A DNA stretch of 64,000 nt from Rebecca billardiae RCC1528 (GCA_965240325.2 OZ251222.1:930001-994000), one strand, 5' to 3'; shown: positions 21,066-32,702, counted from the first letter of the stretch. The notes: generated from the letters alone by a model not told the origin. Numbers and translations: made by a program.

Positions 21066-22130
21066 TCAGCGCTCGGCGCGGATGGGCACGACCTCCTCGC
21101 CGCGAGCACCGAGGCGTCCCGCCTCGCCGGCATCGTACTGCTCGTATGTTTGTCCAGCCGCGAGTGCCGCCGCGTCCCCGGCCTCGCCAGGCAGGAGCTG
21201 CTGCAGCAGTGAGTACTCGAGCTCGAGCTCCTCCTGGGCGAGCGTGCCGCCCTGCTTGGCGAGCTCGGCATCCGTGGCGAAGCGCTCGAGCACGTTCGAG
21301 ATCGAGCGCGCCTTCGGGAAGCCCGGCAGCCCCTGCACCTCGAACGTCTTGCCCACGGCCGCGGGCTCGACCAGCAGCCCGCACAGGAGCTCGGCCACGT
21401 CGTTGCGGTTGATGCGGCCCACGGCCATGTCGCCCTGGGACATGACCGGCCGCCCGACGGGCCAGTCGTCGTTCAGGCCCGTCGGACGCACGACCACGTA
21501 GCGGCAGCTCGTCCCGCGCAGGACGTCCTCGCTCTTGCGCTTCTCGTCGAGGATGCCAAACGGGTTGAGGCGCACGATGGGGATGTCCGCCGCGCCTGCA
21601 AACTTGGCACGCTTCTCCTCATCCCAGGTGGTTCGGGTCACGCCGGCCGAGGAGCACATGATGAGCTCGGGCGTGTCCGACGCTCGCCCGCTCGTCTCAC
21701 GCTGGGTGTGGATGCACTTGGCCAGCGTCTCCATGCCGTCAATGTCGACCGTCTTCTTCGAGTACAGGCTGATCAGGCCCATCAGCTTCGCCCACGCAGA
21801 GTCCCCGTCCGAGAAGCCCGTCGCACACCAGATGGCAGCGTCGGCGCCCTGGGTCACCTTCATCATCTTCTTCTCGTTACGCACGTCGCATCTCACGATC
21901 TCAAGCCGGCTCTTGGCTTCTTTCGACGCACGCGCGTTCTCCTTGATAAAGTCGTCGAGTCGCTCGCGGGATGAACTAGAGCGCGTGAGAGCAACCACGC
22001 TGGTGTTGGTGCGCTCGAGGAGCGTGCGAACCACCCGCGAGCCCACGCGCCCACTGGAACCAGCGACAACGACCCGCGACGGGAAGCGGGTGACCGCCAG
22101 GATCGACACGACCGCGGCGAACACGGTCAT
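21066..22130 (-). CDS. Atypical short-chain dehydrogenase / NAD(P)-binding Rossmann protein
   Basis: Predicted 354 residues, single exon. Residues about 20-35 (VVVAGSSGRVGSRVV) hold the GxxGxxG dinucleotide-binding motif of atypical SDRs (NmrA/TIC62/HCF173-like, NAD(P)H-binding). Further family-like segments are IVRCDVRNEKKMMKVTQGAD, ELIMCSSAGVTR, CRYVVVRPTGLNDDWPVG and INRNDVAELLCGLLVEP. The SDR Tyr-x-x-x-Lys catalytic pair is not evident, as in many regulatory members. The N-terminus (MTVFAAVVSILAVTRFPSRV) is hydrophobic and could be part of a targeting signal; the frame is open to 22433, but the added residues look like repeat-derived DNA. Substrate and compartment unknown. Confidence 0.8.
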   Translation of the reverse strand: MTVFAAVVSILAVTRFPSRVVVAGSSGRVGSRVVRTLLERTNTSVVALTRSSSSRERLDDFIKENARASKEAKSRLEIVRCDVRNEKKMMKVTQGADAAIWCATGFSDGDSAWAKLMGLISLYSKKTVDIDGMETLAKCIHTQRETSGRASDTPELIMCSSAGVTRTTWDEEKRAKFAGAADIPIVRLNPFGILDEKRKSEDVLRGTSCRYVVVRPTGLNDDWPVGRPVMSQGDMAVGRINRNDVAELLCGLLVEPAAVGKTFEVQGLPGFPKARSISNVLERFATDAELAKQGGTLAQEELELEYSLLQQLLPGEAGDAAALAAGQTYEQYDAGEAGRLGARGEEVVPIRAER

Positions 22131-22305
22131 GGCCACGCCGCGTGTCGGCTTCGGGTCGCAGCGCCTCCGCCGCCGCGCGGGCGGGCAAATAAGACGGGCG
22201 AGGCAGAAGCTTCGGGAACCTCCAGGCGCCCGGCAGGCGGTGGAATTCTTTTTTGGTGCAAATGCCAAATAACACCGATGGCGGCCCGCGGCTGATCGAT
22301 ATATT

Positions 22306-22360
22306 GGCGTCAATCTCGCCTGCCTGAGCTGTGTGCGTCTCTTATTCTTAGTAAACTGTA
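22306..22360 (-). repeat. Dispersed 50-bp motif (AAGAGACGCACACAGC family), copy 1
   Basis: On the minus strand: ttacagtttactaagaataa, then gagacgcacacagctcaggc and aggcgagattgacgcc. Related copies are at 25909-25979 (minus), 27605-27646, 28044-28081, 36774-36828, 41822-41846, 42590-42639 and 42921-42944 (plus). Confidence 0.9.
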
Positions 22361-22510
22361 ACGACGTGGTATGCAACGGGCAGGCGTCAGAGTTAGCAAG
22401 CTGCTGTAGCAGCAGATCGAGCAGCAGGGACAAACACCAGGATCAGCGCTCCTCGCCGTCGTCCCCCCCCCTCGTAGCCGCCCATCACTCCATCGCCGAG
22501 CGGAACAGCA
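22361..22510 (+). repeat. Dispersed repeat also present at 42690-42840
   Basis: acgacgtggtatgcaacggg through ggatcagcgctcctcgccgt and the following C-run to cgccgagcgg is nearly identical to 42690-42840, with the same orientation. In both places a 50-bp motif lies just to the left, but in opposite orientation. Confidence 0.9.
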
Positions 22511-22996
22511 GCGCCGGCGGGAAGCTCGACGCTCACCGCTGGCGACGCTCACTGTCGCTCACACTCACAGACACAGTCACGCACCCCGGGACGCGCAGTC
22601 TGGCGGCTATCATTGTCATTGACCGTATACTGACCCGGACTTATCGTCGTCCGACTCTAAGATTAATGACCTCGGTCACTACTGTTTCAGAATCATTCAC
22701 TTCATTCAGAGAGTTGAGTGAACTACTCACTAGTTACTTCCGCCGAGTGATTATCATTTGGCGATTTTCAGAGTAGCTGCCAGGAACAAAAAAAATTGAC
22801 TTAGATCTACGAAGGCCGTCTGGCCCCGACAACCCCGGCGGCGGTCGGCGGACCTTAGGCCCGAGACTCGGAAGTCGATCAGCTGCGACGATGAATGTCG
22901 CGACCATGAGGCATGACGCACCGTGCCCGTTGCCGTTGGTTGTGGGCCACTCGTGCGTGAGGTGTCCTCTGTCTCAGCGGCGCTCGTCGTGCTGCC
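22511..22996. other. No supported gene
   Basis: 22560-22800 is relatively AT-rich (attcacttcattcagagagt) without open frames of note. Confidence 0.4.
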
Positions 22997-24016
22997 TCAG
23001 AAGAAGCAGAGCTTGAGGACGAGCGCGAAGAGCGCGTGGCAGACCGCCATGCCCGCGAGCAGCATGTACCCCCGCTTCATCGACTCCGAGTCCGAGTAGG
23101 GGAAGCAGTCCTGCAGGTGCGCGTACACGTTGGAGAGGATGAACGCGCTCGAGGACGCGCAGCCGAGCGCGATCACCACCCAGCGCAGCGCGGAGGACGG
23201 GACGACGCAGACGAGCGAGACGGGGACGAACGTGGCGAGCGAGTACCCGTACAGGCACACGATGTCTACCAGCCGCTTGTTCGCCTGCATGTACCGCAGC
23301 ACGCCCCACGCCGCGAGCGGCGCCAGGGTCACGTACGTGTACACCGCGGACGAGCCGCCCGTGAGCAGCGTGAAGTCGTAGGTCCACGTGGGCTGCGCCT
23401 CGGACGCCTTGAAGGCCATGCGCTTGGCCAGGTTGCCGGTCACGCCGATCACGAAGACGAGCGTCGTCGCTATCCAGAACGGCCCGTACAGGTCGGCGTT
23501 GGACGCGATGACCTCGAAGAATTGCGCGCGCGGTCGTGGCAGCACGGCGTGCACGACGCGTGTCAAGATGTGCGCCGAGTCGACGTCGAAGAGCGGCTTG
23601 TAGTAGGCCAGCTGCCACGGCGTGGCACCCGCGCTCGAGCCGTCGCCGCTGTCCGCACCCCCGGCCGCGCCGCTGCCTCCCGTGCCGGCTGTCGGGCTGC
23701 CGACCTTCACGACGCTCGGCTTGGGCGTGCGGTCGTCGCGCAGGATGCTGGCCGATTCGCTGGCGCGGCCGCCGCCGCAGGAGCCCATCGAGCCGATCGA
23801 GCCACCGGCGTTGCCCACGTTCTGGGCGCTGGGGGACCCGCCCACGCTGATGTCCTCGAACTCGAGCGAGTGCGGGTTCAGCTCGCCGCCCGAGCCCATG
23901 TCGTCCACCTCCGGCATCGCAGCGCCGGAAGGGGTCGCCCCGGAGGCGGAGGCGGAGCCGGGGGGGTTGGACTTGTCCCCACCGTACACTGTCGACATCT
24001 CCTCCGAGCTCAGCAT
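22997..24016 (-). CDS. YIPF1/YIPF2-like Yip1-domain Golgi membrane protein
   Basis: Predicted 339 residues, single exon. The Met at 24016 (MLSSEEMSTVYGG) is the first after an unconserved GC-rich frame that is open to 24217. Residues 1-130 are Gly/Ser-rich and disordered. The conserved Yip1 domain begins at WQLAYYKPLFDVDSAHIL. It includes the family signature NADLYGPFWIATTLVFVIGV, then VDIVCLYGYSLATFVPVSLV, and about five membrane segments, ending in VLKLCFF. YIPF proteins act in ER-Golgi vesicle traffic and bind Rab GTPases; this role is inferred from the family. Its downstream neighbour on the same strand is the SDR gene, 867 bp away. Confidence 0.9.
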   Translation of the reverse strand: MLSSEEMSTVYGGDKSNPPGSASASGATPSGAAMPEVDDMGSGGELNPHSLEFEDISVGGSPSAQNVGNAGGSIGSMGSCGGGRASESASILRDDRTPKPSVVKVGSPTAGTGGSGAAGGADSGDGSSAGATPWQLAYYKPLFDVDSAHILTRVVHAVLPRPRAQFFEVIASNADLYGPFWIATTLVFVIGVTGNLAKRMAFKASEAQPTWTYDFTLLTGGSSAVYTYVTLAPLAAWGVLRYMQANKRLVDIVCLYGYSLATFVPVSLVCVVPSSALRWVVIALGCASSSAFILSNVYAHLQDCFPYSDSESMKRGYMLLAGMAVCHALFALVLKLCFF

Positions 24017-25505
24017 GGCGCCGTGCTCCGCCAGCGTGAGGCGGGCGGCTGCGTTGAGGCCACCGCGCGGCCTTTCGGGAGCTGGGTCGCTTGCCGCAAC
24101 GCGGCCGAGCCGCTCCTGTCCGGCTGAGCGGCAGGTGGACCCGGATTGACGACCGTGACGGACTGACGTCACGGTCTGAGTGTAAAGACTGTTAACAGTA
24201 CTCAGTAGTATCATCACTGATCAATACCGTATCATACTGCTGTGGTCAGCTACAGGCTGGGGTACTGTGGTTTTTCGGCCATCGCGGCCACCGCCGTTGC
24301 GCCGGCCAGAGCGGCGAGGGCCACACGTCTCGTCGTCAGCCAAAACTCGGAGTGGCCGCATGCACGCTTCGAACGACGGCACACCGATGTGGCGGACGCT
24401 CGTGGTCGGTTATCGAAACGGCAAGGCGATACGATTGGCATATGCGAGTGAGTACTTCTCCACACATTCTTGTAGGTTGTCCTAGGAGGCCCGTTTGTAT
24501 GAAAGTAATCCCCACGCCACATACAAAGAATCGAGATCGCGCGCGCGAACATTGTCCTATTTGCCAATACGGTAGAGGAGTCGGGGGGGGAGCATCAGGT
24601 AAAAGTGTGTTTTGTGTCAGCTACAGGCTGGGGTACTGTACTAGTACAGTAAGAGTACAGTGACACAGTACGTAAGCTAGTATCACAGTCTCACTCATCA
24701 CTCATCAGTGTCCGACTCTGTCCGAGACACAGACTCCGAGTGGCTGAGCCTGAGTAATGCGGATCCGATTACTACCGTAGCACGGTGAGCCGTACCGGAC
24801 CCGTTGCACGCGTGAGCGCCGAAAAAACGACACTTTGGCAGTGATAGTCATCAGCACCGTCGCCGCATCGTGGGCATGCCGCTGCCGCCGCCGGCGGCGG
24901 CAGCGGGAGCGTGGCAGCAGATCTACCACCTTCCGCGTTACGCGCTGCGTCGTGCGCGCCAGGTGGCAGGTTTCCCAGGTCCGCCGCGCGGAAGGCAGCG
25001 TGAGCGGTCGGCGAGCGCACGGAGATGAGAAGTAAGCGCGCATCGTGAGAGCTTCAGCAGCTTGCCCACGCGCTTCACGAAGGCGGTGTGGTTGCGTGCG
25101 CACGCCTTCTGTACCCGTCCCCGCGATCAAAGCGTGAGCCACTCCCTAGGTCTTGCCTGCGCATCGCGGGCCGCGCCTCGTCTCCTGAATCCTCGTTCAC
25201 GAGGACAGCACGTGTATCCGTGTACGCGCTCGCGGCCGATGGCGGCTCCCCGCGTCGAGAGCCGTTTGGCTGGAGCCGCATCCAAGGGCATGTATCCTCA
25301 CGGCCCCACCCGATGCTGACGCTGAGGTGGCGTGCTTGCCGAAGGTAGCCGCATTGGCTGATCTCTCTGCCTTTGGGCAACCCTTTGCAACCGCGCCGGC
25401 TCACGCTGCCAGCGCGCGCGCGGCGTGGCTTCGTGGTGGACACCTGCCCTGGGTTTTGTCGTTCGTTCTCAGCGACGGTTGGGTCGATTGACATGCGGAT
25501 TGGAT

Positions 25506-25538
25506 TGGTGCATTGCGAATCGGCTTCGCAATGCACCA
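25506..25538. repeat. Perfect hairpin, 14-bp arms
   Basis: tggtgcattgcgaa (25506-25519) pairs with ttcgcaatgcacca (25525-25538) around tcggc. Confidence 0.95.
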
Positions 25539-25908
25539 TTGCGCTCGGATCGGCGCGGACGTCAGCCATGCGGCAGCGCGAGCGACAAAACCGCGAGATT
25601 TCATACGCTTGTCGTTTTTTCATACGCTCACGGTTACTCACCCGTGCAACGGGTCACCGGTTAGTAACTCGTCCCGCCCCGGCGCTGGCCTGGCTAATTA
25701 CCAATGAGACGAGCCCGAGTTCGTGTCTTCGGTCCGCCTGGCAGTCGTCACCCCGCACCCGGCGGGGCCCGCCGGACTACACTCTACAGGCCCGGCCGCA
25801 GGCGGACCGGGCTGAACGATTTTTTCTGGCGGCGCTACCATCGGCGGCGACGGCAGTCTGAGTCATGAATCATGGGCGGTGACAGCAGACACTCTAGACA
25901 GTTGGCGG

Positions 25909-25979
25909 GCGTCAATCTCGCCTGCCTATGTAGTCAGCCTGAGCTCAGAGCTGAATGTGCGTCTCTTATTCTTAGTAAT
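25909..25979 (-). repeat. 50-bp dispersed motif, interrupted copy
   Basis: Same ends as the copy at 22306-22360, but about 20 bp (around atgtagtcagcctgagctca) are inserted in the middle. Directly followed at 25980-26045 by a block that is the reverse complement of 6730-6795. Confidence 0.8.
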
Positions 25980-26090
25980 ATGACCGCGTTCCGCGGTCCT
26001 TCCGTAGAACCAACGCAGTTAGAGGCCCGCAGTGGCACCCTCCGTCGGCTGCTGTCTCAGTCGGACATGTGTAACAGTTCGTTCGCCTGA

Positions 26091-27520
26091 GCTGCCACCG
26101 CCACAACTCAGTCAGTTGCCGCCCACCGGGCCGGCGGGCCGAGGACTGTCGCCGGCGGGCCGCCGCGCGGGGAAGCGGCCGCCGCGGCAGCGGCGCGCGC
26201 GCGCAGGCAGGGCGAGAGGCGCCGCGCGGCGCGGGCCGGCGCGTGCGCGCGTGCGGGCGCACCTGCTTGAGGCGCTCGCGCGGCGCCATGCGCTCGACGA
26301 CGGGCCGCTGGTCGCTCACTCAGCCGGCGCGCCTCGTGCCGGCAGACGGAGCGAGAGCGCGCGCCACGCAGTGCTGCCCCGGCCTGCGCTGCCGGCAGCC
26401 GCGCACCGAGACCGAGCGGAGCTCGGGGTGGAACGAGGCGAGCGGCGCGTCGCGCCTGCCGCCGCGCGTGCGCGCCTGCTCCACCGCGCCGCCGTGCTCG
26501 CCCGCCGCCTCCTCCGCCGCGTCGGCCTCGAAGACGGCTGCGGCGGCCCGAGCCAGCGGCACGGGCTGAGCCCGTGCGCGCTGGCACCCGGCGCCGATCG
26601 CCTCGACGGCCGTCTACTCCACAGCTGGCTGCTCGAGCTGCTGCACGGGGCGTTGCGACGAGGGCGCCACGCGCGCCCAGCGCGTCCGTCGCCGCGTCGC
26701 GCAGCGCGTCGAGCTCGGCGCCGCGCTTCGCCAGCTCGGCGCCCAGCGCCTCCGCACTCGCAGTTGGCATGCGCGAGCGCCAGCGTGCGCATGCCGGACA
26801 CGGTGCTGCTGCTGGACTGCTCCGTCGCGGCGGATGTGGCGAGCGAGACGATGGAAGGGCACGCGAGCAGCGCCGCCAGCAGCGCGCCGAGGTAGTCTCA
26901 CGTGGTGCCTAGGTTGCGCGTGCCCAGCAGGCTGAGCATGCCGGCCTGGCGCGCTGCTCGGCTGCTTGGAGGCCGAGCGAGTGCATCGGAGTGGAGGGCC
27001 GCTCCGAATCGCGCTGGCCCGCGCGCGGCACGCCTGCGCCTGCCGCCGAATCGCGCTGGTCGCCCGTGCGCGGCACGCCTGCACCTGCCGCCGAATCGCG
27101 CTGGTCCGCGCGCGGCGCGCCTGCGCCTGCAGCACCCCCGCCCTGACCGCGGGGCGGCGGCGGTGCTCGGGCGGCTGATCACCGTCGAGCGCTGCGAGCG
27201 GCGCGAAGCGGTTGGCGGCAGCGCTTGTGGTGAAGTCAGTGATCAGGCGTTTCGCGCCACCGCCGCCGAGCGTGCCCACCGCCTCCAGCGCAGTGCGGAC
27301 CCCTTCGATGAGGCGGGCGATCGACCCAAGATTGACTCCGTACTGCTTCCAAGGCCGCCGTCGTGAGCGCGCGATGCTTTCCCTGCACGACGGAGATGGT
27401 TGCAGCGACTGCCTTGAGCGTCTTCGCTGTTGGGGTCTTGACAACCTCAGATGCGCGCAGAGTGCTCAGTACGCGGAGCGCGCACTCCTCCTCGGCGCCG
27501 CACGTCAATGATCCACCCGT
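26091..27520 (-). pseudogene. Possible decayed gene(s) on the minus strand
   Basis: Protein-like pieces change frame repeatedly: KTLKAVAATISVVQGKHRAL (about 27420-27360), then GVNLGSIARLIEGVRTALEA and AKRLITDFTTSAAANRFAPL (about 27340-27200), later ALGAELAKRGAELDALRDAA (about 26750-26690) and AAAAVFEADAAEEAAGEHGG (about 26555-26495). No family is recognised and no exon model joins them, so this may be one degenerate gene or chance open frames in GC-rich DNA. Confidence 0.25.
26999..27130. repeat. Minisatellite, three copies of about 42-45 bp
   Basis: ccgaatcgcgctgg...cgcgcggcacgcctgcgcct recurs at about 27004, 27046 and 27091, ending near 27130. Confidence 0.85.
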
Positions 27521-27604
27521 CGGCATAGTGGCCAGCGATCGGCTCGTGTGCGGAAGCGCGACGCGGTCCGTCGGTCCAGGGCTATTGTGCCGGTAACTAG
27601 CATA

Positions 27605-28475
27605 AGACTAAGAGACGCACACAGCTCAGGCAGGCGAGATCTAGCAAACAGCGCGCTCGGTACGCCGACATGCAGTTTGAAACAGTATATGACCCATGCA
27701 CATGCGCACTTTGTCAAAACAATACGGCCCTTGGACCGGCGACCAAGTTTTCAACGTCGATGAGACGATGACTAAACTTTACTGACAATGGCACGCCCAC
27801 CGGTTAGTTATTGACTCACGTCCGGGCGCGGCTATTTCGTCAATCGCGTCTTGCTAATGGAGAGCAATGGGCCAATGTACGTATGTACCCCTCGAAAACG
27901 GAAAAAGCGAAAACTCACCCTCCAACAGCCCTCAAAATCGTCCCCCGTCCCCTATTCTTTGATCAATAGATCTTTTTGACAACGTAGTGAGGGCCCCCGG
28001 CGGGGCTCCACGCTACGCGCTCCGCCCTGCACCGCGGGCCACATAAGAGACGCACACAGCTCAGGCAGGCGAGATCTAGCAAACAGCGCGCTCGGTACGC
28101 CGACATGCAGTTTGAAACAGTATATGACCCATGCACATGCGCACTTTGTCAAAACAATACGGCCCTTGGACCGGCGACCAAGTTTTCAACGTCGATGAGA
28201 CGATGACTAAACTTTACTGACAATGGCACGCCCACCGGTTAGTTATTGACTCACGTCCGGGCGCGGCTATTTCGTCAATCGCGTCTTGCTAATGGAGAGC
28301 AATGGGCCAATGTACGTATGTACCCCTCGAAAACGGAAAAAGCGAAAACTCACCCTCCAACAGCCCTCAAAATCGTCCCCCGTCCCCTATTCTTTGATCA
28401 ATAGATCTTTTTGACAACGTAGTGAGGGCCCCCGGCGGGGCTCCACGCTACGCGCTCCGCCCTGCACCGCGGGCC
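27605..28475 (+). repeat. 435-bp tandem duplication containing a DDE-transposase-like fragment
   Basis: The block starting taagagacgcacacagctca at 27609 repeats from 28044 with a period of 435 bp; both copies end in ccgcgggcc (28040, 28475) and look identical. Each begins with the dispersed 50-bp motif. Within each, one frame reads TGDQVFNVDETMTKLY then a stop, similar to the first catalytic-Asp motif of pogo/Tc-type DDE transposases (VFN-DET). The rest of a transposase is absent, so this is at most a relic. Confidence 0.85.
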
Positions 28476-28953
28476 ATAATAATACGAACTGAGTATAAGC
28501 TCAGGGCGCCACTTTCGGCACTTTGGCTTTGCGGCACGGTCCGGCGCGGGACCGGCGGGCCTTGGGCCTCGGGGCCCGGCCGGAGTGCACTGGCGGCACT
28601 CTGGCAGGTAGTGACTGTGAGGTACTGAGGGCATGCTGGCGGGACCACGGTTCGGGCGTTACGGGCTTGAAGTAGTGCCAGCTGCCCGCCGTAAAGTCTG
28701 CCCGGCAGCATGCCTCCATGACCGCGGGCGCGGCGGCCCACGGCCAACAGCCGGCCAGGCTCGCAGTGCGCGCAGCCGAGGCCATCGCCCGACGGTAGCT
28801 ACATACAGTGCACCACTCACCTGCCGGCTGCTGGCGGCGCCCGCAAAGGCTGCGCGGCCAGGCCTGCGGCCGCAGCGCGCGTCCCGGCGCCCGCCCGAGG
28901 CCAGGCCGACCGGCCGGGGCTGGTTCGGAACGCCGGGCCGTGCGCGCGAGCGC
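28476..28953. other. No supported gene
   Basis: Spacer between the tandem duplication and the 3' end of NUP88. Open frames have no recognisable content. Confidence 0.4.
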
Positions 28954-31900
28954 TCACTCCGCCCACGACGGTGCGTCGCGCGCGCGCCGCTCGTCCGCGA
29001 GCCCCAGTGCCGTGCGCAGCCCTTCGACCGTCGCCTCGAGCGCGCCGACGCGCAGCAGCACCGTCTCAAGCCTGCGGCCCTGCGCGCCCATCGCGCCCTG
29101 CAGCTCCTGCGCCGCCGCGCGGGGCGCGCGCGCCGGGGTGGTGCCGCGCGCGCGGCGAGCGGCGTGGCGCGAGCGGCTCAGCTGGCGCGGCGCACCGCCA
29201 CTCCGCGGGCGGGGCCGAGCCTCCGCGCGGCGCGGCGCGCGCACCTGACACTGCTCGGTCGCGACGACGCGCGGCGCGCAACTAGCGCCGCCCGCGCCCG
29301 CCTGCTCGCGCGCGCCGCCGCGCCGCGCGCTCAGCGCCGCGTGCGCGCGCTCGGCGTCGGCAAGCAGCTGCGTGAGGGCCGCGCGCCGTGCCAGCTGCTC
29401 CGCACGGAGCTCGGTCACGGCCAGGGCGCCGGCGCTCTCCTGCGCACGGGCGGCGCGCGCGCGCGGGCGGCGCGGGCGCGGTGGCCGCGCGCAGGAGAGC
29501 GGGGTCAGCGCGCCGCGCGACAGCGGGCGCGCGCGGGTGGCGCGCGGCGCGCACGCACCTCCGCGCTCAGCGACGGCTGCCACGCGCGCGCGAGCAGCCT
29601 GTGCAGCGAGCTCGCCCGCTCGGTGAGGTTCGCCTGGTACGCCTGCGCGAAACGCGCCTTGTGAGCGAGCGTGTCCGCGCGCGCCGCGGCCCGCTGTATC
29701 TCCGCCTCGAGATCAGAGAGAGAGTCGCGCTGCATCCCATGCACAAGCGCGCCGAGCCGCGCGTGCGCGTGCGCGCCGAGCTCGAGCGCGGGCAGCACGG
29801 CGTGATGCTTCAGCGCCATGGCCGCGGCGTGGTACGCTTCGAGCCCGCTCTCGCCGGCGCCGGCGCGCGCGAGCGCGGCCTCTCGCGACGCGGGCGGCGC
29901 CGCGTCCGTGCCGCCCAGCTGGTACAGCCCAGCCTGCGCCGCGCGCACGAGCGCGCGCAGCCGCGCGGCGTGCGCGCGGTGCGCGTCCGCCGCGCCACCC
30001 TCGCCCTCGTCCGCCGCGCCGCCCGCGCCCTCACGCCCGTCGGCGCGCGCCTCGTCCGGCCCGAGATCGTCGGAGCCGGCGGGTGGCGGCGGAGGCACAG
30101 CGTCGAGCGACGCGCGGCGGAGCAGACCGTCGACGCCGAGCGCAAGGATTTCGGAGCCGTCCGCGCCGACGGGCGCGAGCGCCGCGCACGCGCCGAGCAG
30201 CAGCGGGCGCACGCCCACCAGTGGCTGTGCGCTCGACGCGCCCGCGGGCCGGTGCGAGCCGCCTCGCACGATCCGAAACGGCGCGCCGAGATCCGCATCT
30301 CGCGCGCCCTCCTCGCCCTCCTGGGCGGCGGCGTCGTCGGCGTCGGGCGTGTCGGCGCGGGCACCGCCGCCGCGCGCCGCGCGCTCGTGCGCGCTCGCGC
30401 GCGCGCCCGCCGCGTCGAGCAGCTCCGCCTCAGCGGGCAGCACGGGGCGGGTGAGTCCGTGTGCAGCCGGCAGGTCGGGCGGCGCGTCCGCGCGCGCGGC
30501 CGCCTCCGCCTCGCCGCGCACGAACGCGCCGAGCGCCGCCGCCCACGGCACGTGCACGGCGTGCACGCCCAGGCAGTCCCGGACGAGCAGGCGGTCGTCG
30601 CACGTCGGGTCCGCCAGCAGCTCGACCCACGAGCGCGCGGCCGGCGCGGGCACGAGCTGGCTGGTCGTCGAGGCGTCCGTGCGGGCGCGCGCCAAGCCGC
30701 CGTCGTCAGCCGTCGCCGCGCGCACGCACGCGCGCGGCCACGCCACGCGCACCACCTGCATGTGCAGCAGCTCGGCACGGCCCTGCGTGCGCGCGTCAGC
30801 GGAGTCCTCGGCGCCGCCGCCGCCGCGGGCGTGGCGAGACCCGCCGCCCGCGCGGCGCGTGTCACTGAACGCCGACGCCGGCTCGGCACGCGGCGTCTCC
30901 GGCCGACGCGCGTGCGCCCAGCACGGCCCCGGCGGCTCGGCGACGAGCAGCAGGTGGACGCTGCCGTCGAGGTGCGCGCGCGCGAGCACGTGCGGCGCGT
31001 GGCGCGAGGGCAGCAGCAGCAGCGCCGCCGCGGCGGACCCGGCGGCCGCCAGCTCCCGGCCGGACAAGACGAGCTGCCCGCCGCCGTCGCCATCGTCGTC
31101 GCCGCTCCCAGAGCTCACGCGCAGCGGGCCCTGCGCGGCCAGCTCGCCGAGCGACTCGTCGTCTTCGGCGGCGCCCGCGTCGTCGGCGGTGCCCGCGATG
31201 CCCACGCCGTCGCGCGCCGACGACGCGATCTCGGCCGCGAGCGATCGCAGCCAGCGCGCCTGCTCAGCGCTCCCGCTCAAGCGCACATCGCGCGCGAGCC
31301 GGAGCGCGTGGCAGCGCGCGTGCGCGCACCGCGGCACGAGCGGGCACACGGCGTAGAGCGCGCCGCGCTCGGTGCACACGTACACCGTGAGCGGCGCCCA
31401 GCCCGGCGCGTCGGCGGGGCCGACGGCGAGCGCGCACGCGCGCTCCCCCGCCGCGTGCGCGTGCGCGTGCGCGTGCGCACGCGGCTGCTCAGACGAATCA
31501 GGCGCCGAGCCGTCGAGGCCCGCCGCGGCGCCTCCGGCCTCGGCGTGCGCGGCGGAGGGCGGCGCGCGCGAGGGCGGCGGGAGCACGCGCACGCTCTGCT
31601 CGGCGCACGCCACGTCCGCGCACAGGTTGAACAGCTCGAGCGCGCCGCACGCGCGCAGCACGAGCAGGTGCGTGCACGACAGCGGGTGCCACTGCACACT
31701 CACAATGGCCGTGGCGTCGGACGCGGCGGGCGGGGGCGTGCGCTCCGCGCGCGGCACGGCCGAGAAGGCGGAGGCGGGGGGCGTGCGCCCGGCGACCGAG
31801 ACCGGCGCGCCGGCCGCGTGCAGCGCCATCGCGCGCATCAGCGAGCCGCTCTCGCCCACCAGCACGGCGTAGCAGATCGGAAGGCTCGAGGCCTCGTGCG

Positions 31901-32384
31901 CGCGCCGCCGAGGCCCGAGCGCGTCGGCGTCGAGCTCGGCGACGCCGTCGGCGCCGGGCTGCGCGTCGGCGAGCAGGTGCAGCGCCACGACCGCGACGTG
32001 CCGCGCGCCGACCAGCGCCACCATGGCGCCGTCCGCCGTGAGCTGCACGGTGTGCACTTCGAAGGGAAGATCAGAGGCCGAGGCGCCGCCGTCGGCCGGC
32101 AGGTCACACGCCGCGAGGCACTGCTGCTGCCGCTCGAACGGCTGCGTGAGGAACTGCGGGTACCGGCGGAGCACATCCGCGGGCAGCACGATCGGCCGCC
32201 AGGCGCGCGACACGCCGGAGCCGCACGCCGGCGTCGCGCGCAGCACGTGATGCTCCGAGTCCCACGCGAGGATGTCGCCCGCCACGCTGTGAGCGATGAG
32301 GCCGCAGCGCCGCAGCGAGGGCATGCGCTCATCGAGGGCTTTGCGATGAGAGCTCGTCGGCTTGCGCGCCAGGATGCGCACCAT
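28954..32384 (-). CDS. NUP88: Nuclear pore protein Nup88, three exons
   Basis: Nucleoporin of the cytoplasmic pore face that partners Nup214 and Nup98 in export. Exons: 32384-29559, 29439-29245 and 29106-28954; both introns are phase 0 (119 and 138 nt, GTGCGT/GTGCGC to GCGCAG). Product about 1,057 residues, longer than the animal protein (about 740) because of Ala/Gly-rich insertions. The N-terminal propeller carries the Nup88 pattern SVAGDILAWDSEHHVL, FEVHTVQLTADGAMVALVGA and VSVQWHPLSCTHLLVLRACG. The C-terminus is a coiled coil (SDLEAEIQRAAARADTLAHK, ELRAEQLARRAALTQLLADA, LETVLLRVGALEATVEGLRT). The Met at 32384 (MVRILARKP) is preferred, since the longer frame to 32921 would overlap the divergent gene. 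Call based on order and spacing of motifs. Confidence 0.82.
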
Positions 32385-32702
32385 CGCGGGCACACCGGCG
32401 TGAGCGCCACGAAGCCGCGCGGCTCGCTCGGCCACTCGCGCGGTGCCCGATCGGCTACAGCGAGCGCCGTGGCAAAGAGAGGCCGCCCTCTGTGAGCGCT
32501 CCCGGACCCACCCGCACGGACACGGCAGTCCGGACCTTTTCGCCCGAGCGGGTAGACGGCAGCAGGCGATGGCGGCCAGCCGGCCGTGAAAGGTGCGCGT
32601 CGCCTTGGCCTTCTGATCAGCACCTGGCAGGTATCGGCAGGCGAAGGGGCGCGCAGGTCTCGTCTCGCTCACTCGTGAGGCTCGGCGTAAGCTGTCGACA
32701 CC
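32385..32702. promoter_or_regulatory. Shared intergenic region between NUP88 and the SUI1-domain gene
   Basis: 318 bp separate the two divergent start codons. No TATA box was recognised; a bidirectional promoter is inferred from position only. Confidence 0.4.

Larger units (their letters stand above)
24017..26090. other. Gene-free stretch with short repeats
   Basis: A 22-bp block (gtcagctacaggctggggtactgt) occurs at 24246 and 24616; the second copy is followed by an 18-bp palindrome (tactgtactagtacagta, 24633-24650). No reading frame looks coding. Confidence 0.45.

Noticed and set aside
29388-32495. 1,035-codon plus-strand ORF
   Set aside because: Antisense shadow of NUP88, with an Arg-rich composition and no domain; the minus strand carries the conserved pattern.
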